Positions 8,666 to 18,060 are shown, counted from the stretch's first letter. The stretch: DNA of 64,000 bases from Mycolicibacter senuensis (GCF_003284925.1 NZ_QMEX01000003.1:62001-126000); one strand, 5' to 3'. A program made the numbers and translations. The notes: generated by a model from the sequence alone, not told the origin.

Positions 8666-10200
8666 CCGCACAGCCGTTGCGTTCCCGGCGCAACCACTGG
8701 ATGAACCAGGTCGCGATTCACGCCGAGATGCGTCCGGACGCCGTCGCTTTCCGCTGCCGGGGCACCGACACCACCTGGCGCCAACTGCATGACCGATCGG
8801 AACGCCTCGCGGCAGCACTGTTCCGGCGCGGCATCGGCTTCGGTGACCGCGTTCTGATCGTGATGCTCAACCACACCGAGTACGTCGAGTCGGTGTTGGC
8901 GATCAACGCCCTGGGCGCCATCGCGGTGCCGGTGAATTTCCGTCTCACCGATCCCGAGATCCGCTACATCGTCTCCGACAGTGGGGCCAAGGGCGTCATC
9001 ACCGATCAGTTGCTGGCGCCGCTGATCGATGCGGTCCGGCGGAACACCACCGGGCTCGAGGTGGCCGTCGTCCTGGGCGATGATTACGAATCGCTCATCA
9101 GCGAGCCGGGCGAACCGCATCCCGGCGCCGATGTGCCCGAAGACACCCCGGCGCTGATCATGTACACCTCGGGCACCACGGGAAGCCCCAAGGGCGCCAT
9201 CCTGTCCCATTCGAATCTGCAGGCCCAATCGCTGACCTGTATCCAGGCCCTGCAGACCAGCCCGGACAGCGTCTATTTCTGCGCCGCACCGATGTTCCAC
9301 ATCGCCGGCCTGGGCAGCATCGCCCCCAACCTGGTGCTGGGCACCAAGACGGTGATCCACCCGCTGGGCGCGTTCAACGCCGCCGAGACCCTCGACGCCT
9401 GGGAGCGCGAGCGCGCCACATCGGTGTTCCTGGTACCGGCACAGTGGCAGCTCATCTGCGCGGATCCGACGGTGCGGCAACGGGACCTGGCTCTGGAGGT
9501 GATCAGCTGGGGCGCCGCTCCCGCATCGGACACGGTGCTGCGGGCGATGGCGGAGACCTTTCCGGACGCGCTCAACGTCGCGGTGTTCGGCCAGACCGAG
9601 ATGTCGCCGATCACCTGCGTCCTCGACGGGAAAGACGCCATCCGCAAGCTCGGCTCGGTGGGCAAGGTGATCCCGACCATCGCTGCCCGGGTAGTCGACG
9701 AGAACATGAATGATGTGGCCCCCGGCGAGATCGGCGAGATCGTCTACCGCGGACCGACATTGATGCAGGGCTACTGGAACAAGCCGGAGGCGACCGCCGA
9801 GGCGTTCGCCGGCGAGTGGTTCCACTCCGGTGACCTGGTACGTGTCGACGACGAGGGCTTCGTCTACGTCGTCGACCGCAAGAAGGACATGATCATCTCC
9901 GGCGGCGAGAACATCTACTGCGCCGAGGTGGAGAACGCGCTGTTCGAGCACGCACAGATCCGGGAGGCGGCCGTGATCGGGCGAGCCGACGACAAATGGG
10001 GCGAGGTCCCGGTGGCCGTGGTCGCCGTAGTGGCCGAAGCTGCCGGCGACGCCCCGCTGACGTTGCGCGATCTGGAACCCTTTCTCAACGAGCGGCTCGC
10101 CCGCTACAAGCACCCCAAGGAACTCGTGCTGGTCGACGAGTTGCCCCGCAACGCCAGCGGCAAGGTGGTCAAACACCAGCTGCGTAAGACCTACGGCTAG
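8662..10200 (+). CDS. FadD5-like fatty-acid--CoA ligase
   Basis: A 512-residue ANL-superfamily acyl-CoA synthetase. The P-loop core YTSGTTGSPKGA (about residue 166), the FGQTEMSP motif, the hinge VDRKKDMIISGGENIY and the C-terminal Lys in NASGKVVK are intact. From NQVAIHAEMRPDA onward the sequence closely follows M. tuberculosis FadD5, although the context (no mce genes) differs, so this may be a paralogue. It would activate a carboxylic acid to its CoA thioester for the downstream dehydrogenases. The ATG overlaps the crotonase stop (ATGA), and the gene ends 2 bases before the next start. Confidence 0.9.
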   Translation: MTAQPLRSRRNHWMNQVAIHAEMRPDAVAFRCRGTDTTWRQLHDRSERLAAALFRRGIGFGDRVLIVMLNHTEYVESVLAINALGAIAVPVNFRLTDPEIRYIVSDSGAKGVITDQLLAPLIDAVRRNTTGLEVAVVLGDDYESLISEPGEPHPGADVPEDTPALIMYTSGTTGSPKGAILSHSNLQAQSLTCIQALQTSPDSVYFCAAPMFHIAGLGSIAPNLVLGTKTVIHPLGAFNAAETLDAWERERATSVFLVPAQWQLICADPTVRQRDLALEVISWGAAPASDTVLRAMAETFPDALNVAVFGQTEMSPITCVLDGKDAIRKLGSVGKVIPTIAARVVDENMNDVAPGEIGEIVYRGPTLMQGYWNKPEATAEAFAGEWFHSGDLVRVDDEGFVYVVDRKKDMIISGGENIYCAEVENALFEHAQIREAAVIGRADDKWGEVPVAVVAVVAEAAGDAPLTLRDLEPFLNERLARYKHPKELVLVDELPRNASGKVVKHQLRKTYG

Positions 10201-10202
10201 GA

Positions 10203-11438
10203 GTGACAGTGGATCTCAATTGGTCGGCCGAGGAAGCGGCATTCCGCGACGAGGTTCGCACGTTCCTCGCCGAACACCTGACCCCGGAGCTGCGTCGCGC
10301 CGGAACCCTGATGACGAGTGTGTACGCCGATCACGAGGCGAGCATGCGCTGGCAGGCGATCCTGCACGAACGCGGCTGGGCCGCACCGGCGTGGCCGGTC
10401 GAGTACGGCGGCTGCGACTGGACACCGTTGCAGCACTACATCTTCAGTCGCGAATGCGCGCTGGCCGGCGCGCCGATGCTGTCGCCGATGGGTATCAAGA
10501 TGGTGGCCCACGCGATCATCGGCTTCGGCACCGCCGAGCAGAAGGACTGGTTCCTGCCGCGGATCCTCACCGGCGAGGTGTTCTTCTGCCAGGGCTACTC
10601 CGAGCCGGAGTCCGGCTCGGACCTGGCCTCGCTGTCCATGGCGGCAGTCGATGACGGCGATCATCTGGTGTGTACCGGCAGCAAGATCTGGACGACCCAC
10701 GCCGCGCAAGCGAACTGGATCTTCTGCCTGGTCCGCACGTCGCGCACCGGCAAGAAGCAGGAAGGCATCACCTTCGTGCTGATCGACATGACCACACCGG
10801 GTATCGAGATCCGGCCGCTGGTGATGACCTCCGGTGAGGAGGTGCAGAACCAGGTGTTCTTCGACGAGGTGCGGGTGCCGAAGGCCAACGTGCTGGGGCG
10901 GATCGACGACGGCTGGACCGTCGCGAAGTACCTGCTCAACTTCGAGCGGGGCGGGGCGATGGCCCCGATGCTGCAGGTGTGGGCCGACGCGGTGGCCGAC
11001 CAGGCGGCCGGGCAGCCCGGTCCGGACGGCACCCCGCTCACCGACGATCCGGCGTTTCGGCTGCGGCTGGCCGATGTCCGGATCCGCACCGACATCTTGG
11101 AGATCCTGGAATTCCGCACCATCGCCGCGCTGGCCAAGGGCCACGACCCGGGGCCTGCGGCCTCGATGCTGAAGATCCTGGGCACCGAACTGAGTCAGAC
11201 AATCACCGAACTGGCGCTGGAGGCCGCCGGTCCGCGTGGCCGCATCTATCAGCCGCACGCCACCATGCCCGGCGGGCCGGTCCCCGACTTCGTCGCACCG
11301 GACAGCGGCTACGTCAGCGGCCAGCCGTGGCAGGCGGTTGCCCCGCTGCGCTACTTCAACGACCGCGCCGGCTCGATCTACGCGGGCAGCAACGAGATTC
11401 AACGCAACATTCTGGCCAAGGCAGCATTGGGGTTATAG
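10203..11438 (+). CDS. Acyl-CoA dehydrogenase, first FadE of a pair
   Basis: A 411-residue acyl-CoA dehydrogenase (FadE-type flavoprotein). It shows GYSEPESGSDLASL at the FAD/substrate loop, the GSKIWTTHA strand and the C-terminal YAGSNEIQRNILAKAALGL. The start is GTG 10203; a second in-frame GTG at 10209 is also possible. It is followed with no gap by a second, diverged acyl-CoA dehydrogenase. Pairs like this in mycobacteria (for example the ChsE enzymes of steroid side-chain degradation) form alpha2beta2 heterotetramers; that assembly is inferred from the arrangement. Confidence 0.9.
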   Translation: MTVDLNWSAEEAAFRDEVRTFLAEHLTPELRRAGTLMTSVYADHEASMRWQAILHERGWAAPAWPVEYGGCDWTPLQHYIFSRECALAGAPMLSPMGIKMVAHAIIGFGTAEQKDWFLPRILTGEVFFCQGYSEPESGSDLASLSMAAVDDGDHLVCTGSKIWTTHAAQANWIFCLVRTSRTGKKQEGITFVLIDMTTPGIEIRPLVMTSGEEVQNQVFFDEVRVPKANVLGRIDDGWTVAKYLLNFERGGAMAPMLQVWADAVADQAAGQPGPDGTPLTDDPAFRLRLADVRIRTDILEILEFRTIAALAKGHDPGPAASMLKILGTELSQTITELALEAAGPRGRIYQPHATMPGGPVPDFVAPDSGYVSGQPWQAVAPLRYFNDRAGSIYAGSNEIQRNILAKAALGL

Positions 11439-12578
11439 ATGGACTTCTCGTTCACCGACGAACAGGAACTGCTGCGCACCACGGTCGACAAGTTCCTCGC
11501 CGACCGCTACGACTTGGAGCGCAGCCGCGCTGCGGCCAAGACGGGCACCGGCTGGCAGCCGAACATCTGGCGCGCCTTCGCCGACGATCTGGGCATCCTC
11601 GGGGCGACCCTGCCCGAGAGCACCGGCGGCCTGGGCGGCGGGCCCATCGAGCTGATGATCATCACCGAGGCGCTCGGGCATGCGCTGGTCATCGAGCCGT
11701 TCGTCGAGACCGTCGTGCTGGCCGGCGGGTTGTTGCAGCGCGCCGGCGGACCGCACGCCGAAGAATTGCTGGCGCGGATCGCGGCCGGGAACGCGGTCGT
11801 CGCGGTGGCCGTGGAGGAACCCGCCTCGGCCGGGACCTGGCATGACGTGACCACCACGGCGCGCCGCGACGGCGATCACTGGGTGCTCGACGGCGCCAAG
11901 ATCGCGGTGTCGTCGGCGCCGCTGGCCAGCCAGCTGCTGGTGACCGCCCGGACGTCGGGTGCACAGCGGGACACCGCCGGCATCTCGCTGTTTTTGCTCG
12001 ACTTGAACCAGACGAGTGTGGCCATGGAGCCGTTGCGCACCATCGACGACCGCCGGGCCGCCGATCTGACCTTCGACGGTCTGCGACTGCCCGCCGACGC
12101 GCTGTTGGGCGCCGAGGGCGACGCGTGGCCGGCGCTGGAGCAGACCGCCGACGAGGCCACCGCGGCGATCGTGTCCGAGGCGGTGGGTTGCCTGCGACGG
12201 GTGCTGGCCGACACCATCGACTACACCAAACAGCGTCAGCAGTTCGGCCAGCCCATCTCGTCGTTCCAGGTGTTGCAGCACCGCATGGTGGACATGTACT
12301 TGGAGGTCGAACAGGCCGTCGCCGCGCAGTACCTGGCGATCATGAAGCTCGACGCCGAACCGGCGGAGCGGGCCCGGGCGGTGTCGGCGGCCAAAGCCAC
12401 CGTGGCTCGCGCCGCCCGGTTCGTCGGGCAGAGCGCGGTGCAGACCCACGGTGCGATGGGCATGACCGAGGAGTTGGCGCTCGGCCACTACTTCAAGCGG
12501 CTGACCGCGATCGAATACCAATTCGGTTCCCGCGACCGGCACCTGGCCCGGTATGCGGGCCTGACCGCGATCCGCTAA
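11439..12578 (+). CDS. Acyl-CoA dehydrogenase, second FadE of a pair
   Basis: A 379-residue acyl-CoA dehydrogenase starting at ATG 11439, directly after the TAG of the preceding fadE. It carries the N-terminal helical domain (DFSFTDEQELLRTTVDKFL), TIDYTKQRQQFGQPISSFQ before the last helical domain, and QTHGAMGMTEELALGHYFKR near the C terminus. It is shorter and more diverged than its partner, with a changed FAD loop, as is usual for the second subunit of heteromeric FadE enzymes. Which subunit holds the catalytic base cannot be decided here. Last gene of the operon controlled by the tandem TetR protein. Confidence 0.9.
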   Translation: MDFSFTDEQELLRTTVDKFLADRYDLERSRAAAKTGTGWQPNIWRAFADDLGILGATLPESTGGLGGGPIELMIITEALGHALVIEPFVETVVLAGGLLQRAGGPHAEELLARIAAGNAVVAVAVEEPASAGTWHDVTTTARRDGDHWVLDGAKIAVSSAPLASQLLVTARTSGAQRDTAGISLFLLDLNQTSVAMEPLRTIDDRRAADLTFDGLRLPADALLGAEGDAWPALEQTADEATAAIVSEAVGCLRRVLADTIDYTKQRQQFGQPISSFQVLQHRMVDMYLEVEQAVAAQYLAIMKLDAEPAERARAVSAAKATVARAARFVGQSAVQTHGAMGMTEELALGHYFKRLTAIEYQFGSRDRHLARYAGLTAIR

Positions 12579-12608
12579 CCGCGCCGTCGCTGCCGGTAGC
12601 GTCGAGAC

Positions 12609-13964
12609 ATGGGTCTGGTTTTCTCCAGCACGGTGGCGGCGCCGCAAGCGGAAGTGTTCGCCTGGCATGAGCGGCCGGGAGCGTTCACCCGGTTGAGCAC
12701 GCCGTGGCAGCAGATGCGGCTGATCGCCGAGGCCGACTCGGTGCGCGACGGCACAGCCGTACTGGCCCTTCCGGGCGGGCTTCGCTGGATCGCCGAACAC
12801 CAGGCGGCCGGCTATGACCCGCCTCGGCGGTTCGTCGATGAGCTCGGTGGTCATGGCTTGGCGTCGCTGCCGACCAGGTTGGCGATGCGGTGGCGGCACA
12901 CCCATGAGTTCGACGATCTCGGCGAGGGTGTCACGCGGATGACCGACGTGATCGACACCCCGATACCCGGGTCGATGCTGCGACCGATGTTCGTCTATCG
13001 GCATCGGCAACTGGCTGACGACATCGCCGCCCATCGCCGCGCCGGACAGCACGGGCTGGGGCCCATCACGGTGGCCGTCACCGGGTCATCCGGTCTCGTC
13101 GGCTCGGCCCTGACCGCGTTCTTGAGCACCGGTGGCCATCGGGTTATCCGGTTGGTGCGACGTGCCGCGGGCAGTTCCGATGAGCGGCAATGGAACCCCG
13201 ATGATCCCGACCCGGAGCTGTTGGCCGGTGTGGATGCGGTGATTCATCTGGCCGGGGCCTCGATCGCGGGCCGCTTCACCGCCGGGCACCGGCGGGCGAT
13301 CCGTGACAGCCGGATCGGGCCGACCCGCCGGCTCGCCGAGTTGGTCGCCCGGGGCACCGACGGGCCGACCACACTGGTCTGCGCTTCTGCGGTCGGCTAC
13401 TACGGTTATGACCGCGGCGACGAGGTGCTGACCGAGGACAGTCAACGCGGGGACGGGTTTCTCGCCGATGTCGTCGCCGACTGGGAGGACGCGCTCGCCC
13501 CGGCAGCGCAGTCCGGCAAGCGGGTGGTACGGATCCGCACCGGTATTGTGCAATCGCCGCGCGGCGGGACGCTGCGGCTGCTGCGGCCGCTGTTCTCCGC
13601 GGGGCTGGGCGGGCGACTCGGCGACGGCCGGCAGTGGCTGTCGTGGATCGGGATCGACGATTTGATCGACATCTATCACCGCGCGCTGTGGGACACCGGC
13701 CTGTCGGGAGCCGTCAACGCCGTCGCCCCGAATCCGGTGCGCAACAGCGACTACACCGACACCCTCGGCCGCGTACTACACCGGCCCACGATGCTGCCGG
13801 TCCCGCGGCTGGGGCCACGTGTGCTGCTCGGCGACCAGGGTGCGCGTGAGCTGGCGCTGGCGAGCCAGCGGGTGCTGCCCGCGCGGTTACGCGATGCCGA
13901 TCACCGGTTCCGGATGCCCGAACTCGAACAGGTGCTGCGGCATCTGCTGGGCCGCACCGGCTAG
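12609..13964 (+). CDS. TIGR01777-type epimerase with SRPBCC domain
   Basis: A 451-residue two-domain protein. Residues about 1-145 look like an SRPBCC ligand-binding domain (PEVF-like start GLVFSSTVAAPQAEVFAWH). Residues about 155-451 are an NAD(P)-binding extended SDR of the TIGR01777/YfcH group: VAVTGSSGLVGSAL, VIHLAGASIAGRFT and SAVGYYGYDRGDEVLTED. The substrate of this family is unknown. The ATG at 12609 lies 30 bases after the FadE operon, and the end overlaps the convergent gene by 4 bases. Confidence 0.85.
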   Translation: MGLVFSSTVAAPQAEVFAWHERPGAFTRLSTPWQQMRLIAEADSVRDGTAVLALPGGLRWIAEHQAAGYDPPRRFVDELGGHGLASLPTRLAMRWRHTHEFDDLGEGVTRMTDVIDTPIPGSMLRPMFVYRHRQLADDIAAHRRAGQHGLGPITVAVTGSSGLVGSALTAFLSTGGHRVIRLVRRAAGSSDERQWNPDDPDPELLAGVDAVIHLAGASIAGRFTAGHRRAIRDSRIGPTRRLAELVARGTDGPTTLVCASAVGYYGYDRGDEVLTEDSQRGDGFLADVVADWEDALAPAAQSGKRVVRIRTGIVQSPRGGTLRLLRPLFSAGLGGRLGDGRQWLSWIGIDDLIDIYHRALWDTGLSGAVNAVAPNPVRNSDYTDTLGRVLHRPTMLPVPRLGPRVLLGDQGARELALASQRVLPARLRDADHRFRMPELEQVLRHLLGRTG

Positions 13965-14353
13965 GAGGCCACCCCGGTAGGCGCGATCTCCAAACCGATG
14001 TGAACCTTGTCGATCCCACCGCGCACGACCGAGTGCGGAACGAACCACCACGCGTGCCACCAGTAGCGCTTGACGACCGCGCCGTAGACGCGCCTGGTCT
14101 CACTCTTGGGCAGCACCCGGGCCACCGCCTCGACCGGCTCGCCCTTCGGCGCACCGAGCACGCCGCACTTCTGGATGGTCACGCGTGGCGTGTGGCGGAT
14201 GCGCCTGGTCTTCCATGAGCCGTCATCGGTGATCACCAATAGTTTGCCGTCGTCAGGCGCGGCCCACACCGCCGTCGGCTTGGCCCTGCCGTCCTTGGTG
14301 AAGGTGGTCAACAGCAGGTACTTCTCGCGGTACACGTCAGCGAACGTCGGCAT
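13961..14353 (-). CDS. PPOX-class F420-dependent oxidoreductase
   Basis: A 130-residue split-beta-barrel protein of the TIGR03666 (Rv2061-like) group: MPTFADVYREKYLLLTTFTK, then AVWAAPDDGKLLVITDDGSWKTRRI. Relatives bind F420 or another flavin-like cofactor and reduce small substrates; the substrate is unknown. The gene is convergent with the epimerase (4-base overlap) and follows the ChoD-like gene on the same strand. Confidence 0.8.
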   Translation of the reverse strand: MPTFADVYREKYLLLTTFTKDGRAKPTAVWAAPDDGKLLVITDDGSWKTRRIRHTPRVTIQKCGVLGAPKGEPVEAVARVLPKSETRRVYGAVVKRYWWHAWWFVPHSVVRGGIDKVHIGLEIAPTGVAS

Positions 14354-14377
14354 CGCGCCAGGATAGCGCCGTGCGTC

Positions 14378-16060
14378 CTACCCCGACGGCGTCAGCGGCA
14401 AGCGCAACGCGCCCGGGGCGCTGTCGGGCACCGTCGGGTGCTGTGGGAACACCGGCGCAATGCGGCGATACGGCGCCCCGAGCGGTGGACGGGGGTCCGG
14501 TTCACCATGGTTGGGCCACAACGCCATGGCCCGTTCGGCCTGCGCGGTGATGGTGAATGACGGGTTGACCCCCAGGTTGGCGGTGATGGCCGAACCGTCG
14601 ACGACATGCAGGCCGGGGTGGCCGAAGACCCGTTGATAGGGGTCGATGACACCCGTTTGCGCGGAGTCACCGATCGGGCAGCCGCCGATGAAGTGCGCCG
14701 TCAGCGGGATGTTGAGGGCGTCGAGGTAGGTGCCGCCGGCGAACCCGCCGACGTGATCGGCCATGCGTCGCGCCACGTCGTGCGCGATCGGGATCCAGTC
14801 CGGATTAGGTTCGCCCACACCTTGTTTCGCGGTCATGCGAGTGCCGAACAGGCCACGTTTGCGGTAGGTGGTCAGCGAGTTGTCCAGCGACTGCATCACC
14901 AGGATGATGATCGAATGTTCGGAGGCGCCGCGCGGGAACATGCTGTGCAACATCATCGTCGGGTGCCGTGCGATGGTCAGCATCAGCCGGGCGAAACGCC
15001 AGGGGCCGCCGTCGACCAGATGGGTGCCCATCATCGACAGCAGGTTGGATCCCTTGCCGTAGCGGCACACCTCGACGTGGGTGTTGGCCTCCGGGTGGAT
15101 CGACGAGGTGATTGCCACGCCCTGGGCGAAGTCGTCGCGGTCGGGCGCGAACACCACCGGCACCTCTTCGGAATTGGTGCGTGTCAGCTCCCCCAGCCGC
15201 GGGGACAGCTCCGGCAGTGATCCGGTGTCGCGCAACTGGTGCAGCAGCCGCTGGGTGCCCAGTGATGCGGCGGCGAACACCACTTGGCGCGCGGTGAAAT
15301 CCCGCTTGTGCTTGCGCAGCCACCGGCCGGTGCGCACCGTGCTGACGAGGTAACCGCCGTCGCCGTCCGGGCGCACATCGGTGACCATGGTCAGCGGATG
15401 GATCTGCGCGCCGGCATGTTCGGCCAGATACAGGTAGTTGGTCTCGGTGGTGTTCTTGGCGTTGTGCGGGCAGCCGGTGAAGCATTGTGCGCAGCCGATG
15501 CAGCCGGCGCGCTCCGGTCCGGCGCCGCCGAAGTACGGGTCCGCGACCGTCTTTCCGGGTACGTCACCGAAGAACACCCCGACGTTGGTGGGGTGGTAGG
15601 TGTCTTCGACCCCGAGCTCACGGGCCACCGCCAGCAACACTTCATCGGCGGGGGTGGTGTGCGGGGTGGGCGTCACCCCGAGCATGCGCCGGGCCTGCTC
15701 GTAGTACGGCGCGAGTTCGGCTTTCCAGTCGGTGATGTGCGCCCACTGCGGATCGGAGTAGAACCGCTCCAACGGCTCGTAGAGGGTGTTGCCGTAGATC
15801 AACGATCCCCCGCCGACCCCGACCGCGCTGGCGATGAACGTCTTGCCCAGCACGGTCAGCCGTTGCGGGCCGAAGCAGCCCAGTTTCGGCGCCCACATGG
15901 CCTTGCGGACGTGCCAGTTGTTGGGCGGGAAGTCGGTGGGGGCCCAGCGCCGGCCCATGTCCAACACCGCGACGCGGTAACCCTTCTCGGTAAGGCGCAG
16001 TGCCGCCACACTGCCGCCGAAACCCGAGCCGATCACCACCACGTCGTAGTCGTATGCCAT
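14378..16060 (-). CDS. ChoD-like GMC oxidoreductase
   Basis: A 560-residue flavoprotein of the GMC family close to mycobacterial ChoD (putative cholesterol oxidase). The FAD Rossmann motif VVVIGSGFGGSVAALRL (residues 8-24) and GVGGGSLIYGNT (81-92) are clear, and the C-terminal HFIGGCPIGDS and NLGVNPSFTITAQAERA regions match. Residues 187-197 hold four cysteines spaced C-x2-C-x2-C-x3-C, the ferredoxin-type 4Fe-4S pattern; mycobacterial ChoD keeps similar cysteines. Oxidation of a sterol or other alcohol is likely, with the substrate unproven. Start ATG 16058-16060 (MAYDYDVVVIGSG). Confidence 0.87.
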   Translation of the reverse strand: MAYDYDVVVIGSGFGGSVAALRLTEKGYRVAVLDMGRRWAPTDFPPNNWHVRKAMWAPKLGCFGPQRLTVLGKTFIASAVGVGGGSLIYGNTLYEPLERFYSDPQWAHITDWKAELAPYYEQARRMLGVTPTPHTTPADEVLLAVARELGVEDTYHPTNVGVFFGDVPGKTVADPYFGGAGPERAGCIGCAQCFTGCPHNAKNTTETNYLYLAEHAGAQIHPLTMVTDVRPDGDGGYLVSTVRTGRWLRKHKRDFTARQVVFAAASLGTQRLLHQLRDTGSLPELSPRLGELTRTNSEEVPVVFAPDRDDFAQGVAITSSIHPEANTHVEVCRYGKGSNLLSMMGTHLVDGGPWRFARLMLTIARHPTMMLHSMFPRGASEHSIIILVMQSLDNSLTTYRKRGLFGTRMTAKQGVGEPNPDWIPIAHDVARRMADHVGGFAGGTYLDALNIPLTAHFIGGCPIGDSAQTGVIDPYQRVFGHPGLHVVDGSAITANLGVNPSFTITAQAERAMALWPNHGEPDPRPPLGAPYRRIAPVFPQHPTVPDSAPGALRLPLTPSG

Positions 16061-16161
16061 TGCAGGATCCTTGCTGCGTTCGCGCGGGCACGGTCGTATG
16101 CCGGTAGTGAATCACGATGCCGACCGGGGTGATGACGCTTTGATGGTGCCGCGCTGTCCGG

Positions 16162-16578
16162 TTACCCCGTTGCGCGGCCGCGGACGGGGACGAGCAGCAG
16201 CAGCGACACCACCAAGGCCAGGCTGAGGGCCACGGCGTTGAGTGTGGCATCACGCGGGCCGTACAGGTGCAGCATGCCGAGGTGGTAGATCAGGTGCAGC
16301 AGGTTGAACACCGACCAGCTGACCGCCGTGATCACGATGACGGCGCGGTTGCCCAGGTGGTACAGCGCCAGGGCGCTCAGCACCGCCAGCGCCAGATACA
16401 TGCCACCGACGTCTTTGGCGAAATGCTCGTTATAGGGGCCGAGCACCGGCAGCCACCTCATCCCGAGACCGGGAAAGGTGTCATACCAATGCAGCGGAGC
16501 GACATATGCCCACCCCCCGACACCGAGCCCCATGATGGTCAAGACGATCAGGCACAGGCGATGCACGATGCGTTTCAC
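16162..16578 (-). CDS. Four-helix membrane protein, unknown function
   Basis: A 138-residue integral membrane protein with about four hydrophobic helices (LCLIVLTIMGLGVGGWAYVA, then the GGMYLALAVLSALALYHLG, VIVITAVSWSVFNLLHLIYH and NAVALSLALVVSLLLLVPV regions). The start is GTG 16576-16578, which overlaps the TGA of the upstream reductase gene and is preceded by GAGGAGG inside that gene. It is therefore translationally coupled to the NmrA-like reductase. No family with known function is recognised. Confidence 0.75.
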   Translation of the reverse strand: MKRIVHRLCLIVLTIMGLGVGGWAYVAPLHWYDTFPGLGMRWLPVLGPYNEHFAKDVGGMYLALAVLSALALYHLGNRAVIVITAVSWSVFNLLHLIYHLGMLHLYGPRDATLNAVALSLALVVSLLLLVPVRGRATG

Positions 16579-17327
16579 TTCTCCTCCTCGGTGAGCGCGG
16601 CCAGCCACTCGGCATAGGTCTGGCGGCCGCGTGGCCCGGGCCCGGTGGGCAGCAGGGCGCCGGTGGCCATCGCCTTTCCGGCCGCGCCGGGCACCCGAAG
16701 CGGAAGGACGAGCCGGTGCTCACCACGCCGCCGGATCAACTGCCGGGCCATGTCGACCACCGATTCCACCCGCGGGCCGGCCAGCTCCGGCGCCATCTGC
16801 CGGGGTTCCCCGGTGGCGAGGTCCACCAGGTGGGCGGCGACTTCGCGGACGGCGATGGGTTGCGAGCGCATCTTCGGGACCGGCGCGATCGGGCCGGGCA
16901 GCTGTGCGAGGACTTGGGCCGCGAATTCATGGAATTGGGCGGCCCGCAGGATCGTCCACGGCACGGCTCCGGCCTGCACCACCTCCTCTTGACGCAGCTT
17001 GCCCTGGTAGTAGCCGGTGGGCGCTCGGTCGATGCCGATGATCGACAAGGCGACGTGGTGGCGAACTCCGTTGCGTTGCGCAGCGGCCAGCAGGTTGGCC
17101 GTGGCGCTGCCGAAGGAGGCCTGCGCTTTTCTGGCGTTCATGGTCGCGAAGTCCGTGACATCGATGACGGCGTCGACGCCGTCGAGCGCGGCGTCAATGC
17201 CGGTGTTCGCGATCAGGTCGACGCCGTGCGCGCGGGCGAGAATCACCGGTTGGTGCCCCTGGCCGCGAAGTTGGTCGACGACGTGGCGTCCGGTCTTGCC
17301 GGTTCCGCCGGCAACCGCGATCTTCAT
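16575..17327 (-). CDS. NmrA-like NAD(P)-binding reductase
   Basis: A 250-residue atypical SDR. The dinucleotide-binding motif is KIAVAGGTGKTGRHVV at the N terminus, followed by AVIDVTDF and the HHVALSIIGIDRAPTGYYQGKLRQEE segment; the Tyr-x3-Lys pair is at YYQGK. This is the NmrA/YbjT-like group, which includes NAD(P)H sensors and quinone or flavin reductases. The ATG at 17325-17327 begins the frame. It is coupled to a small membrane protein and divergent from a SnoaL-like gene. Confidence 0.82.
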   Translation of the reverse strand: MKIAVAGGTGKTGRHVVDQLRGQGHQPVILARAHGVDLIANTGIDAALDGVDAVIDVTDFATMNARKAQASFGSATANLLAAAQRNGVRHHVALSIIGIDRAPTGYYQGKLRQEEVVQAGAVPWTILRAAQFHEFAAQVLAQLPGPIAPVPKMRSQPIAVREVAAHLVDLATGEPRQMAPELAGPRVESVVDMARQLIRRRGEHRLVLPLRVPGAAGKAMATGALLPTGPGPRGRQTYAEWLAALTEEEK

Positions 17328-17489
17328 GAATGGTCTCCTTCCCGGTCGGGCTACGAGTACTGACGAGGTAGCCCGGCCGAATGTGACGCGGTGAGCCTGC
17401 TGGCGCGGCGATCAGCCCATTCTCGCCGACAACGGCGGCGCGCACCGGCAGGATCTGTGCACAGCAGGGTGCATCTGTCTGGAGGTTTC

Positions 17490-18050
17490 ATGGCTGATCG
17501 CTTCACCATCCCGCCCGCCGAGGTGTTGCGGGCGCGGGAGAAACTTGTCCTCGACCACTTCCACGACGAGGTGCGCCAGGACTGGGACGAGGTGCTGGCC
17601 ACGTTTCCCCACCCGCACTACGAGATCATTCCCACGCTGACCGTGCACGACGGCGATGCCGAGGTCCGCGACTACTACCGCGACACCCGCATCGCCTTCC
17701 CCGACCAGGACCACGAGATCATCGCGCTGCGCCACAGCGCCGACGCGGTGATCGTCGAATTCTGGCTGCTGGGAACGCATCTGGGTCCGCTGGGAGCGAT
17801 ACCGGCCACCGGGTCGCGGCACCGCACCCGGATGACGGCCTACTTCGTCTTCGACGAGCACGAGACGCTGGTCGCCGAACGGATCTACTTCGACACGCTG
17901 TCGATGCTCAAGCAACTCATCGGCGGACTCAAGCTGCGCGACCCGCGCAACTGGCCGTTGGTGTTCCGCGGGGTGCGCGGGCTGCTGGCGATGGCGGCCG
18001 AGCCGGACCCGCTGCTGGTCAACACCGTGGCGGCCGATTTGACCGACTGA
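17490..18050 (+). CDS. SnoaL-like polyketide cyclase-fold protein
   Basis: A 186-residue protein with a SnoaL/NTF2-like fold: a leading helix (ADRFTIPPAEVLRAREKLVLDH), then HPHYEIIPTLTVHDGDAEVRDYYR and MTAYFVFDEHETLVAERIYFD. The start is ATG 17490 with GGAGG at 17481-17485. Such proteins are cyclases, isomerases or hydrolases acting on hydrophobic ligands, and no specific reaction can be assigned. It is divergent from the reductase/membrane-protein pair, with a 162-base shared promoter region. Confidence 0.78.
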   Translation: MADRFTIPPAEVLRAREKLVLDHFHDEVRQDWDEVLATFPHPHYEIIPTLTVHDGDAEVRDYYRDTRIAFPDQDHEIIALRHSADAVIVEFWLLGTHLGPLGAIPATGSRHRTRMTAYFVFDEHETLVAERIYFDTLSMLKQLIGGLKLRDPRNWPLVFRGVRGLLAMAAEPDPLLVNTVAADLTD

Positions 18051-18060
18051 TCACGGGCCT

